Source: Onthomonas sp964456525
Lineage (GTDB): Bacteria > Bacillota > Clostridia > Oscillospirales > Oscillospiraceae
Length of the DNA: 38,342 nt
NCBI GenBank assembly: GCA_964456525.1
Contig: CAYWAP010000015.1
Coordinates: 1 to 38,342, forward strand
Direction of reading: 5' to 3'
Made by a program: the position numbers and the translations under genes. The notes under the pieces are model-generated. The model was not told where the DNA came from. It did no database searches and worked only from the letters and a program-made list of their open reading frames with translations. Every line of letters begins with the position of its first letter. The first letter of the stretch is position 1. Below, one piece after another: positions 14,399 to 22,496 of the stretch.

Positions 14399-16546
14399 TT
14401 ATGACCGTCCCTGTTTCTTTGCCTTGATTTCGCGGATGGCATCGATGTGGGACAAATTCACACGGCCCTTCTCGTCAATGTCCGTGACCTTGACCCAGAT
14501 CATATCGCCCACGTTGACCGCGTCCTCCACCCGGCCAATGCGATGGTCAGACAGCTTCGAGATGTGAACCATGCCGTCCTTGCCGGGCGCCAGCTCGACA
14601 AATGCACCAAACTTCAGAATACGAACCACCTTGCCAAAGTACAGGGAACCGACCTCGGGCACAAAGACAATGGTCTCAATGGCCTTCTTCGCGGCCTCGC
14701 AGGCGTCCGTATTGGGGCCGGAAATAAAGATCTCGCCCGTCTCCTCAATCTCAATCTTGGCGCCGGACTCCGACTGGATCTTCTGAATGACCTTGCCGCC
14801 GGAACCGATGACGTCGCGGATGTTGTCGGTGGGAATCTGCATTTTGAGCATCTTGGGCGCGTTGGGGCTGATCTCCGGACGGGGCTGGGCAATGACGGGC
14901 AGCATCACCTCATCCAGAATCTTGCAGCGGGCATCGTAGGTTTTCATCAGCGATTCTTCAATGATTTCCATGGTCAGGCCGTCATTTTTCAGATCCATCT
15001 GGATGGCCGTAATGCCCTTCTTGGTGCCAGCCACCTTGAAGTCCATCTCGCCGTGGAAGTCCTCCACGCCCTGAATGTCAATGAAGGTCTGGAACCCGCC
15101 GTCATCGTCCTGAATCAAGCCGCAGGAGATGCCGGCAACCGGCGCCGTAATGGGGACGCCAGCGTCCATCAGCGCCAGCGTGGAGCCGCAGATGGAGCCC
15201 TGGGAGGTGGAGCCGTTGGAGCTCAGCGTCTCAGAAACCACCCGGATGGCATAGGGGAAGTCGCTCTCAGAGGGCAGCACGGGAACCAGCGCCCGCTCAG
15301 CCAATGCACCATGCCCATACTCGCGGCGGCCGACAGACTTGCTGCTTCTGGCCTCGCCCACGGAGTAGCCGGGGAAGTTGTAATGATGCATATAGCGCTT
15401 GCTCTCTTCCTCCCAGATAGAGTCAATCTTCTGGCACATGGACAGCGTATTCAGCGTACAGACGGACAGGACCTGGGTCTGGCCGCGGGTAAACAGGCCG
15501 GAGCCGTGTACCTTGGGCAGCACGCCCACTTCCGCGGCCAGCGGCCGGATCTCATTGGGCTGGCGGCCATCCACCCGGTGGCCTTCCAGCAGCCACTTCT
15601 TGACGATCTTTTTCTGGAACTTATAGGTGATCTCGTCCAGATACTGATCCATATCGGGATATTCTCCCAGGAACTTCTCGTGCCACTGGTCGATCAGCTT
15701 GTTCCAGTCGGCCTCGCGCTGGTTTTTATCATCGGTGTCCATTGCGTCCAGCGCCTCATCCCAGCTGCTCTCCACAATCTTGTCAAACAGCTCCTGATTG
15801 AAGTCGGCATGGGGATAGGAAAACTTGGGCTTGCCGATTTCCTCTACCATCTGGTTGATGAGGGCAATCTGCTTTTGAATTTCGTCAAAGGCCATCCGGA
15901 TGCCCTTCATCATGGTCTCATTGTCCACCTGATTGGCGCCGGCTTCAATCATAACGACCTTCTTGCCGGTGGCCACAACGGTCGTGGCCATGTCGGAGAC
16001 GTGGCGCTGCTCCTGGTTCGGGTTCAGCACAATTTCGCCGTCCACCAGACCCACAGAAATGCAGCCCACCGGACCGTTCCAGGGGATGTCGGAGATGGCC
16101 AGGGCGGCGGAGGTGCCGATGGTGGCGGCAATTTCCGGTTGGCAATCATAATCCACGCTCAGCACCGTGCAGACAATGGCCACGTCGTTCCGGAAGTCGC
16201 CGGGGAACAGGGGCCGGATGGGACGGTCAATGCAGCGGGAGGCCAGAACCGCGTTCAGGCCGGGGCGCCCTTCACGGCGCAAAAAGGAACCGGGAATGCG
16301 GCCCACAGCGTACAGCTTCTCCTCAAAGTCCACAGACAGGGGGAAGAAATCCACGCCGTCACGGGGGCGGGCCGAGGCGGTGGCGGTGCACAGCACGGTG
16401 GTTTCGCCATACCGAACGACGACGGCGGCATTGGCCAGTTCGCAAACCTTGCCCACTTCCAGGGTCAGGGGCTTGCCGCACAGCTCCATTTTGTATTCCC
16501 TATAGTTGGGGAATTCGCGATGGGTGATCTTTGTAGAATACTCCAT
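14399..16546 (-). CDS. pnp: Polyribonucleotide nucleotidyltransferase (PNPase)
   Basis: 715 residues from the ATG at 16546 (AGGAGA 8 bp upstream); upstream extension of the frame lacks an SD. PNPase degrades RNA 3'-to-5' by phosphorolysis. Domain order: first RNase PH core (about 15-230), helical domain, second RNase PH core (about 325-550) with SNGSTSQGSICGS and the metal ligands in VEDFHGEMDFKVAGT, then a KH domain (GSGGKVIQKI loop, near 580) and an S1 domain (FGKVVRILKFGAFVEL onward). It ends in a short basic tail. It sits downstream of rpsO; no promoter is evident between them, and a rho-independent terminator plus a long leader hairpin intervene, so it is probably expressed by readthrough and controlled at its leader. 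Confidence 0.97.
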   Translation of the reverse strand: MEYSTKITHREFPNYREYKMELCGKPLTLEVGKVCELANAAVVVRYGETTVLCTATASARPRDGVDFFPLSVDFEEKLYAVGRIPGSFLRREGRPGLNAVLASRCIDRPIRPLFPGDFRNDVAIVCTVLSVDYDCQPEIAATIGTSAALAISDIPWNGPVGCISVGLVDGEIVLNPNQEQRHVSDMATTVVATGKKVVMIEAGANQVDNETMMKGIRMAFDEIQKQIALINQMVEEIGKPKFSYPHADFNQELFDKIVESSWDEALDAMDTDDKNQREADWNKLIDQWHEKFLGEYPDMDQYLDEITYKFQKKIVKKWLLEGHRVDGRQPNEIRPLAAEVGVLPKVHGSGLFTRGQTQVLSVCTLNTLSMCQKIDSIWEEESKRYMHHYNFPGYSVGEARSSKSVGRREYGHGALAERALVPVLPSESDFPYAIRVVSETLSSNGSTSQGSICGSTLALMDAGVPITAPVAGISCGLIQDDDGGFQTFIDIQGVEDFHGEMDFKVAGTKKGITAIQMDLKNDGLTMEIIEESLMKTYDARCKILDEVMLPVIAQPRPEISPNAPKMLKMQIPTDNIRDVIGSGGKVIQKIQSESGAKIEIEETGEIFISGPNTDACEAAKKAIETIVFVPEVGSLYFGKVVRILKFGAFVELAPGKDGMVHISKLSDHRIGRVEDAVNVGDMIWVKVTDIDEKGRVNLSHIDAIREIKAKKQGRS

Positions 16547-16592
16547 AAAACATGTCTCCTTTGTAATGGGGGGAACAGGAGTGTCTCTCTTT

Positions 16593-16642
16593 AGCACTTG
16601 AATACGGAAGTTCCCCCAGGGCAATCTCCATATTCAAACGCT
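16593..16642 (-). promoter_or_regulatory. Long hairpin in the pnp 5' leader
   Basis: On the minus strand 16642-16626 pairs with 16610-16593 over 17 consecutive base pairs (four G-U wobbles) around a 15-16 nt loop that contains CCC/GGG. It lies about 45 bp before the pnp start codon. In E. coli, pnp is autoregulated through RNase III cleavage of a leader stem-loop; whether this hairpin plays that role is inference. Confidence 0.65.
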
Positions 16643-16676
16643 AAAAAGCGGAAACCTCCTGCTCCAATAGCAATGG

Positions 16677-16713
16677 ACAAAACAGGGCGGCAGAATCAGA
16701 TTCCGCCGCCCTG
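16677..16713 (-). terminator. Terminator between rpsO and pnp
   Basis: On the minus strand a GC-rich stem starting CAGGGCGGC and closing GCCGCCCTG (16713-16683) is followed by TTTTG. It is about 45 bp after the rpsO stop. Because pnp has no visible promoter, it is probably a partial terminator. Confidence 0.75.
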
Positions 16714-16759
16714 AGGCTGTTAGAATGCGTTTAGGACGGTTGTCTCAACTGGCGGGAAA

Positions 16760-17026
16760 TTACTTACGCAGGCCCAGTTTTGCAACAATGGCACGATAAC
16801 GCTCAATATCCGTGCGCTTCAGATAGTCCAGCAGCTTACGGCGCTTGCCAACCATTTTCAGCAGACCGCGACGGGAATGGTTGTCATGGGTATGAATTTT
16901 CAGGTGCTCCGTCAGCTGCTTGATACGGGCAGTCAGGATGGCAATCTGCACCTCAGGGGAGCCGGTATCATTCTCATGGGTAGCGTTGGCTGTGATGACA
17001 GCCGCTTTTTCTTCTTTGCGGATCAT
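16760..17026 (-). CDS. rpsO: 30S ribosomal protein S15
   Basis: 88 residues from the ATG at 17026; a GTG four codons earlier overlaps the SD-like AAAGGTGG and is not used. S15 binds 16S rRNA early in small-subunit assembly. The family pattern is complete: HENDTGSPEVQIAILT (about 18-33), the LTEHLKIHTHDNHSRRGLL segment and KRRKLLDYLKRTDIERY near the C-terminus. The length matches the family exactly. It is the first gene of the rpsO-pnp-M16-cobO series and has a good promoter with a leader of about 135 nt. Confidence 0.97.
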   Translation of the reverse strand: MIRKEEKAAVITANATHENDTGSPEVQIAILTARIKQLTEHLKIHTHDNHSRRGLLKMVGKRRKLLDYLKRTDIERYRAIVAKLGLRK

Positions 17027-17161
17027 TTCAAGTTCCACCTTTCAATAGAATATGTCCCGCGTCGCTGAGTGTCGGGCCGGTGTGCGCCAATGTGAAAATC
17101 TGGCATGCTCCCGAAACCAGGCGAAGGGGCCTTGCGCTGCGAATCATCCGAGTTCACAGAC
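17027..17161 (-). promoter_or_regulatory. rpsO 5' leader
   Basis: About 135 nt between the predicted transcription start and the S15 start codon, longer than translation alone needs. S15 is known to repress its own translation through structurally diverse leader RNAs in several bacteria. I see short complementary segments (for example CCCG/CGGG around 17060-17085) but cannot assign a known S15 leader class. Confidence 0.4.
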
Positions 17162-17167
17162 GTTGAC

Positions 17168-17196
17168 AGCATAGCACAGTTTCCCCAAAATGTAAA
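17168..17196 (-). promoter_or_regulatory. Promoter of rpsO
   Basis: Minus-strand -35 TTTACA (17191-17196), 17-bp spacer, -10 TATGCT (17168-17173). Confidence 0.7.
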
Positions 17197-17276
17197 GGGA
17201 AAACTTTACAAATTCACGAAAAGGAAGGGCCGGCGAACGCTTTTCACCGGGAACCGGAGCCCCCTCCCTTGACGGT

Positions 17277-18893
17277 TCATTTCTGATCCCGGAACTGTTT
17301 CGCAGCGCGGATGAACTCCCGGAACAGCGGGTGCGCCTTATTGGGGCGGCTCTTCAGCTCAGGGTGGAACTGAACGCCCACAAACCAGGGATGGCTGGGC
17401 AACTCCACAATTTCCACCAGCCGGCCATTCGGGCTCATCCCCACCAGATTCAGTCCGTTCCGGGTCAGGATGTCCCGGTACTCGTTGTTAAACTCATAGC
17501 GGTGGCGGTGGCGCTCGTAGATCACCTCTTCCCCGTAGGCTTCAAAGGTTTTGGAGGTCTTGTCCACCACACGGCAGGGGTAAGCGCCCAGGCGCATCGT
17601 CGCCCCCATCTTGTCAATGTCGCGCTGCTCCGGCATCAGGTCAATGACCGGGTACGGCGTGTTGCTGTTCAGCTCGGAGGAGTGGGCGTCCTTCATCCCC
17701 GCCAGATAGCGGGCGGCCATGATGACGCTCATCTGCATTCCCAGACAGATGCCAAACATGGGCACATTGTGAACCATCGCCCAGCGGATGGAGGAAATCA
17801 TGCCCTCCACCCCCCGGTTGCCAAAGCCCCCGGGGACGATAATTCCGTCCACGCCGGACAACGTCTCCTCTACATTGTCGTTGTCCACCTTTTCCGAGTC
17901 AACCCACCGGATTTTGACCTGAACATCATTCTCAATGCCCCCGTGGGTCAGCGCCTCCACAACGGACAGGTAGGAGTCGTGCAGCTCTACATACTTGCCC
18001 ACCAGCGCGATCTCTACCTCGCCATCCACAACGGCCTTGGCCCGCTTCACCATGGCCGTCCACTCGCTCAGATCCGGCTCCTTGCAGGGGAGATTCAGCC
18101 GCTTGCAGACAACCTCTCCCAGGCCTTCCTCCTCCAGCATCAGGGGAACTTCATACAGAATCGGCGCAGTCAGATTGGCAATGGCATTCTGGGGCGGAAT
18201 GTTGCAGAACAGCGCGATTTTGCGGCGGATATCCTCCGCGATGGGCGCGTCCGCCCGGCACATAATCACGTCGGGCTGAATGCCCAGGGACAGCAGCTCC
18301 TTGCAGGAGTGCTGCGTGGGCTTGCTCTTCTGCTCTCCGCTGCCGGGGATGGTGACGATCAAGGACACATGGATGTACATGCAGTCCTCATAGGCCCGCT
18401 CACGGCCAATTTGACGGATGGCCTCCAGGAAGGGCTGGGACTCAATGTCGCCCACGGTGCCGCCAATTTCCGTGATAACGACGTCCTTGGGCTCTCCCCT
18501 CTCCATGCGGTAAATGCGCTCTTTGATCTCGTTGGTGATATGGGGGATGATCTGAACCGTACTCCCCAGATATGCCCCTTCCCGTTCCTTGTCTAACACG
18601 GCGGTGTAAATCTTTCCGGATGAGACGGACGAGTTGACATTCAGATTTTCATCGACAAAGCGCTCATAGTGTCCCAAATCCAGATCCGTCTCAGCGCCGT
18701 CGTCCGTGACAAACACCTCGCCGTGCTGGATGGGGTTCATCGTGCCGGGGTCCACATTCATATAGGGATCCAGCTTCTGCAACGCCACCCGCAGGCCGCG
18801 CTGCTTCAGCAAACGGCCCAGGGACGCGGCCGTAATCCCCTTTCCCAGACCGGATACGACGCCGCCGGTGACAAAGATATGTTTACAAGGCAT
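17277..18893 (-). CDS. pyrG: CTP synthase
   Basis: 538 residues, typical length, from the ATG at 18893 (AAGGAGG 7-8 bp upstream). It makes CTP from UTP, ATP and glutamine, the last step of pyrimidine nucleotide synthesis. The amidoligase domain starts with the P-loop GGVVSGLGKGITAASLG (about 9-25) and carries the IGGTVGDIES motif. The C-terminal class I glutamine amidotransferase domain has the oxyanion GGFGNRG, the nucleophile cysteine in GICLGMQ (about 380) and the His/Glu pair in FHPEL. It is a single-gene unit with a near-consensus promoter. The leader does not start with the GGGC run needed for the Bacillus-type pyrG reiterative-transcription control. Confidence 0.97.
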   Translation of the reverse strand: MPCKHIFVTGGVVSGLGKGITAASLGRLLKQRGLRVALQKLDPYMNVDPGTMNPIQHGEVFVTDDGAETDLDLGHYERFVDENLNVNSSVSSGKIYTAVLDKEREGAYLGSTVQIIPHITNEIKERIYRMERGEPKDVVITEIGGTVGDIESQPFLEAIRQIGRERAYEDCMYIHVSLIVTIPGSGEQKSKPTQHSCKELLSLGIQPDVIMCRADAPIAEDIRRKIALFCNIPPQNAIANLTAPILYEVPLMLEEEGLGEVVCKRLNLPCKEPDLSEWTAMVKRAKAVVDGEVEIALVGKYVELHDSYLSVVEALTHGGIENDVQVKIRWVDSEKVDNDNVEETLSGVDGIIVPGGFGNRGVEGMISSIRWAMVHNVPMFGICLGMQMSVIMAARYLAGMKDAHSSELNSNTPYPVIDLMPEQRDIDKMGATMRLGAYPCRVVDKTSKTFEAYGEEVIYERHRHRYEFNNEYRDILTRNGLNLVGMSPNGRLVEIVELPSHPWFVGVQFHPELKSRPNKAHPLFREFIRAAKQFRDQK

Positions 18894-18971
18894 GTAGAAG
18901 TCCTCCTTAAACAGGCCGCCCGCCAAATTTGGAAACCCGGCGAACCGCTGTGATCATCCTGGTACCGTTTC

Positions 18972-19000
18972 ATTGTAGCGTGAATCGGTTTTTCCGTCAA
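18972..19000 (-). promoter_or_regulatory. Promoter of pyrG
   Basis: Minus-strand -35 TTGACG (18995-19000), 17-bp spacer, -10 TACAAT (18972-18977). The initial transcribed region reads GAAACGGTACC. Confidence 0.85.
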
Positions 19001-19053
19001 GGTCAACCCTTTCAGCCGTTTCCACAGTTTTTTTGAGGAAATGTTTCCCCCTA

Positions 19054-19082
19054 TTTACGATTTCTCTTTTTTGGTGTAAAAT
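19054..19082 (+). promoter_or_regulatory. Promoter of the dnaD-dnaC unit
   Basis: -35 TTTACG (19054-19059), 17-bp spacer, -10 TAAAAT (19077-19082), about 58 bp before the start codon. It is divergent from the pyrG promoter. Confidence 0.75.
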
Positions 19083-19139
19083 GGGGAACAAAGTGTCGCG
19101 GCCCTTACGCCACGTCTTACGGAAAGGAGAAGCGCCGGC

Positions 19140-20141
19140 ATGGCATCCCGAAAAATCAGCCTCCCAAAGGACACCCTGTCCCTCTCTACCGCCCTGGCGG
19201 ACAAGCTCCTGCGCAAAGGCAGCGGAGACGCGGCACTGATGTACCTCTATCTTCTCCGCCACGACGGCTTTTATAACCCGGAAGAGGCCTGCCGCACCAT
19301 GAAGTGGCCCCGGGAACAGGCGGACGGCGCCATGGTGCTCCTGAGGGAGCTTGGCATTCAAACCGAGGAGCCGGACAACCTCTTTGACGCCCCCGGCCCC
19401 AAAAAGGAGACGGCGCCGGAGTACACGGCAACGGACATCACCCGCGCAGACACGGAATTTCAAATGCTGCTGGATGAGATTGAACGCCTGTTGGACCGGC
19501 AGCTGGCCCCTGTGGACCTCAAGCGCCTGATGGAGATTTACGACCATGTGGGTCTGCCCCCTGAGGTCATTGTCATGCTGACCAGCATGAAGTGCGATGA
19601 GCACCAGGAAAAATATGGAGATGGCCGCCGGCCCAAAAGCCTTGCCAGCGTCCTGTCCACGGCCTATAAATGGAAGGAGGCCGGGATTGACACGCTGGAC
19701 GCGGCCACGGCCTATCTGGCCAAGCGGCAGTATTTCCGCAGCCAGGAGGGCGTGCTGTTAAACGCCGTCCAAATCCACGGCAGAAAGGCCACCCCCACCG
19801 AACGGGATTACCTGATGCGGTGGGCCGAGTGGGGCTTTTCCCCCGAGGCGGTGGCAATGGCCTATGACCGCACGGTGGTTGGCACCGGTAAAATGACCTG
19901 GAGTTACTGCAACAAGATCCTCCTGCGCTGGCACAACGAAAACCGCCACACACTGGAGGAAATTCAGGCTGCGCAATCCCCCCGACCCCGCTCTCCCAGC
20001 GGCCATAATGCGCTCCAAATTGCCCAGCCCCCTACCCCTGCGGAGGAGGCCGCCCAGGCCCGCCGGCTGGAAGAGAATCAGCGCCGTATGAAGGAACTGC
20101 TAAAACCCTATGAGAACAACAAAGACAGCGGCCAATCTTAA
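19140..20141 (+). CDS. DnaD domain protein (replication initiation)
   Basis: 333 residues; the ATG is preceded by AAAGGAG. The N-terminal part (about 1-80) looks like a winged-helix domain. Two DnaD-type (DDBH2) helical repeats follow, roughly 110-185 (TEFQMLLDEIERLLDRQLAP, ending SVLSTAYKWKEAGI) and 215-285 (PTERDYLMRWAEWGFSPEAV, then SYCNKILLRWHNEN), and a low-complexity Pro/Glu/Arg tail. In Firmicutes, DnaD/DnaB-type proteins help DnaA and PriA load the replicative helicase. The presence of a helicase-loader ATPase gene 33 bp downstream supports this role. It could also be named a DnaB-like initiation protein; the two-repeat layout does not separate the two. Confidence 0.88.
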   Translation: MASRKISLPKDTLSLSTALADKLLRKGSGDAALMYLYLLRHDGFYNPEEACRTMKWPREQADGAMVLLRELGIQTEEPDNLFDAPGPKKETAPEYTATDITRADTEFQMLLDEIERLLDRQLAPVDLKRLMEIYDHVGLPPEVIVMLTSMKCDEHQEKYGDGRRPKSLASVLSTAYKWKEAGIDTLDAATAYLAKRQYFRSQEGVLLNAVQIHGRKATPTERDYLMRWAEWGFSPEAVAMAYDRTVVGTGKMTWSYCNKILLRWHNENRHTLEEIQAAQSPRPRSPSGHNALQIAQPPTPAEEAAQARRLEENQRRMKELLKPYENNKDSGQS

Positions 20142-20174
20142 CCCTAACATTCACGTCTCGATGAGGAGCGATTT

Positions 20175-21146
20175 ATGTCCTTTGAACCCGATGTCCTGCG
20201 TCAGGCAAATGCCCGGCTGAAAGCCAGGCGAGATCAGAATACCGCCGAATACGCCCGGCGCCGTGAGGAAGTCTACCGCCGCCTGCCCCGGGTGCGCGCC
20301 ATTGACGCCCAGCTCCGGCAGACCGTTACCAGAGCCGCCACCGCCGCCCTGCGGCAGGGAGTGGATCCATCTCCGGCCATCGCCGCCCTGCGGGAACAGA
20401 ACCTGTCCCTCCAACAGGAACGGGCGGAACTGCTCAAGGGCCTTGGCCTTCCGGAGGACTACTTAAAGGAGCAGCCTGTCTGCCCCGACTGCAAGGACAC
20501 CGGGTGGAAGGGCTCCCAGATGTGCGGCTGTTTGAGGCAGCTGTGCAGCGAGGAACAGGCCAGAAAGCTCTCCTCCCTGCTGGATTTGAACGGCCAGTCC
20601 TTCGACACCTTCCGTCTGGACTATTATGGGCCGGAATACTCCAATGACCGCAATCAGATGCGCATGGTTCGGGATGTCTGTCAGAATTATGCCCACGATT
20701 TTCCGAATTTTGCCATCAAAAACCTGTTTCTCACCGGCGCCCCCGGCCGGGGCAAGACCTTTCTCTCCGCCTGCATTGCCCGGCAGGTCACCGAAAAAGG
20801 CTATTCTGTGGTGTATGACACAGCCATCCACATCTTCTCCCAGTTTGAGACGGCAAAATTTTCCCGCTCCCCGGAGGCCATTCAGGACACCAGACGCTAT
20901 CTGGACTGTGATCTCCTGATTCTGGACGATCTGGGCAGTGAACTGAACACCCCCTTTGTCCAGTCCTGCCTTTACAATCTGGTGAACACCCGGCTTGTCG
21001 CCCAAAAACACACCGTCATCTCCTCCAATTTGAAGATGTCGGAACTTGGCCGGGTGTACAGCGCGCAGACCGCCTCCCGCCTGTCCGGGGAGTACCAGGC
21101 GCTGGAGTTTGTCGGCCCGGATATTCGCCAGTTAAAACATCCCTGA
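20175..21146 (+). CDS. DnaC/DnaI-type helicase loader ATPase
   Basis: 323 residues. The N-terminus is a charged helical region (about 1-98), then a cysteine cluster (C103, C106, C117, C119) that probably binds zinc. The AAA+ domain has Walker A GAPGRGKT (188-195), Walker B LLILDDLG (247-254), sensor 1 around VISSNLKMSEL and an arginine-finger candidate in SRLSGEYQ. It resembles B. subtilis DnaI and E. coli DnaC, which deliver the replicative helicase to the origin. The zinc-binding cluster is the DnaI-like feature. It is co-transcribed with the DnaD gene (33-bp gap, SD GAGGAG). Homologues also occur on phages and transposons, but nothing mobile is seen here. Confidence 0.92.
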   Translation: MSFEPDVLRQANARLKARRDQNTAEYARRREEVYRRLPRVRAIDAQLRQTVTRAATAALRQGVDPSPAIAALREQNLSLQQERAELLKGLGLPEDYLKEQPVCPDCKDTGWKGSQMCGCLRQLCSEEQARKLSSLLDLNGQSFDTFRLDYYGPEYSNDRNQMRMVRDVCQNYAHDFPNFAIKNLFLTGAPGRGKTFLSACIARQVTEKGYSVVYDTAIHIFSQFETAKFSRSPEAIQDTRRYLDCDLLILDDLGSELNTPFVQSCLYNLVNTRLVAQKHTVISSNLKMSELGRVYSAQTASRLSGEYQALEFVGPDIRQLKHP

Positions 21147-21216
21147 CAACTTCTCCCCATTGATCAAGGGCCTTCGCCATTTTTCGCGCATGTTCGCCCG
21201 AAAGGAATGATACACT

Positions 21217-21456
21217 ATGATTTGTCCCAATGATGACACCGTTATGATCGGCGGCCGGATCCACGTAGTCTCCTCCATGGGTTCCTTTCCAACGCTGACC
21301 TGGATCTCCGAACAGGACGTGCAAAAAGCCGGCGGCTTGAAGCGCTTGTTTACCTTCAAGAACAAGAAAACCGCCTATTTGCAGGACGTGGCAAACGAAG
21401 GCTACTACTGCCCCACCTGCGGCAAGATTGTGGCCATCTTTAACAGCCACGGATAA
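21217..21456 (+). CDS. Small zinc-ribbon-like protein, paralogue 1
   Basis: 79 residues, start MICPNDD, SD AAAGGA. An N-terminal CPND and a C-terminal CPTCG bracket a beta-rich middle (GGRIHVV, LTWISEQD, KRLFTF). The C-terminal cysteine pair is intact; the N-terminal pair has only one cysteine, with Asp in place of the second, so the metal site may be incomplete. The layout is like uncharacterised short zinc-ribbon proteins (DUF6487 type) widespread in Clostridia. It follows dnaC by 70 bp and precedes a similar gene. No function is known. Confidence 0.75.
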   Translation: MICPNDDTVMIGGRIHVVSSMGSFPTLTWISEQDVQKAGGLKRLFTFKNKKTAYLQDVANEGYYCPTCGKIVAIFNSHG

Positions 21457-21519
21457 CGCGGAAGGGCGGCAGTCCTTTCGACGGTTTCAATTGTGCATTG
21501 CGATAAGGAGGTTTTTCCT

Positions 21520-21768
21520 ATGCTTTGTCCGGATTGCAGACAGGAAATGACAGACGGGCGCGTTCGCCTGACCCTGATGGGCGCAGGCTCCAGTGAGATC
21601 TTTCCCCTGATGAACTGGTACCCGGAGAGCGAATTTCACCAGAGCGGCCTCAAAAGCGTATTCAAACGCAACGGCAAAACCATTCGGGACGCCAGCGTCC
21701 GTGAGACACGGGCCTGGTATTGTCCCCGTTGCTCCAGAGTGCTGGCCTCATTCGAGGCCAAGCCTTGA
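21520..21768 (+). CDS. Small zinc-ribbon-like protein, paralogue 2
   Basis: 82 residues from the ATG at 21520, preceded by ATAAGGAGG 8 bp upstream; the frame is open further back but without an SD. It has both pairs: CPDC at residues 3-6 and CPRC near residue 69. The middle (LMNWYPESEF, LKSVFKRNGK) matches the preceding 79-residue protein in order and spacing, so the two are tandem paralogues. The present gene keeps the full four-cysteine set while its neighbour has lost one. Its stop is 3 bp from that of the convergent gene on the minus strand. Function unknown. Confidence 0.77.
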   Translation: MLCPDCRQEMTDGRVRLTLMGAGSSEIFPLMNWYPESEFHQSGLKSVFKRNGKTIRDASVRETRAWYCPRCSRVLASFEAKP

Positions 21769-21771
21769 TTG

Positions 21772-22311
21772 CTACCTCTCCAGCAGCTTCCGGACGGTAT
21801 CCCGCATTTCCATAGCCCCATCCCCCAGCTCCTGGAACAGCTCCGTGAGCAGGGGGTCCTGGCACTGCCCCGCCTGCTGCCCATAGCGCTGACCGGCACG
21901 CTGAAAGGTGTGGAACATCCCCCGAAGGCTTCCCCGGCAGTCCGGCCAGCGCCGGGGCGTGGCCTGCCCTTCCGGCAGATACCACACCCCGGAAATCAGC
22001 AGGAGGGCGGCAGCCAGCCGCCTGGCCCGCCGGCGGCATTGCTCCGCCAGCTTCGCCATGATCCCATTTCTCCCATACCGATTGAACAGCAGAAGGCAGC
22101 TTCTGCTGTTTTTTAATTCCAATTCAATGCTCTCCCGCAAAAACGGCGCCATCGCCCCGCTGCTCTCGCCCAGCGGCCCAGGCTCCCGAGTCTCATTGAC
22201 GGCCGGGGCCGCCGGTTCCCCAGTGACCAGCATGGGGCTGCCCTCCGGCTTGACCCGTTGCCACACCCGGTCAAATTGTGCCCTTTCCTCGGCAGCGTCC
22301 ATTCGTTCCAT
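21772..22311 (-). CDS. Putative degenerate ferritin-like / rubrerythrin-type protein
   Basis: 179 residues; SD-like GGGGGGAAG before the ATG. The N-terminus is a low-complexity, Pro/Glu-rich stretch (about 15-55). The rest is helical, with FLRESIELELKNSRSCLLLF (57-76) and CRRRARRLAAALLLISGVWYLP, and a final helix ELFQELGDGAMEMRDTVRKLL. The pattern resembles the short ferritin-like proteins of Oscillospiraceae, in which a four-helix bundle carries ExxH iron ligands. Here the expected histidine positions are replaced (for example by Arg before RRL), so iron binding is doubtful. I base the family on pattern only and hold it loosely. It converges on the zinc-ribbon genes. Confidence 0.55.
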   Translation of the reverse strand: MERMDAAEERAQFDRVWQRVKPEGSPMLVTGEPAAPAVNETREPGPLGESSGAMAPFLRESIELELKNSRSCLLLFNRYGRNGIMAKLAEQCRRRARRLAAALLLISGVWYLPEGQATPRRWPDCRGSLRGMFHTFQRAGQRYGQQAGQCQDPLLTELFQELGDGAMEMRDTVRKLLER

Positions 22312-22381
22312 GATGCTTCCCCCCGTTTCGATCTGGCTGCATCAGCCTATGCGCGGCGGCGGCTCCGGGTGCCTGGGGCAT

Positions 22382-22416
22382 AAAAGGGGCGGCTCTGGAA
22401 TGATCCAGAGCCGCCC
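22382..22416 (-). terminator. Terminator of eno
   Basis: A perfect 13-bp stem (arms 22387-22399 and 22404-22416) with the loop ATGA (TCAT on the transcribed minus strand). On that strand it is followed by CTTTTATG. It lies 80 bp after the eno stop. Confidence 0.8.
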
Positions 22417-22496
22417 GAAGGAGGTATTCACGAATCAGTAACCGTTTTTCAGCTACCTTCCGGGGAGGCAGGTGCTGCCGCCCCACACAGATCTGC

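Noticed and set aside
14447..16594. A 715-codon open frame on the plus strand opposite pnp
   Set aside because: It mirrors pnp in an antisense frame, has no SD, and the translation is Leu/Gly/His-rich without family motifs. GC-rich third positions create such shadows; pnp itself is unmistakable.
18901..18977. Bacillus-type pyrG attenuation by reiterative transcription
   Set aside because: The predicted transcript does not begin with the required GGGC run, and no leader terminator is seen.
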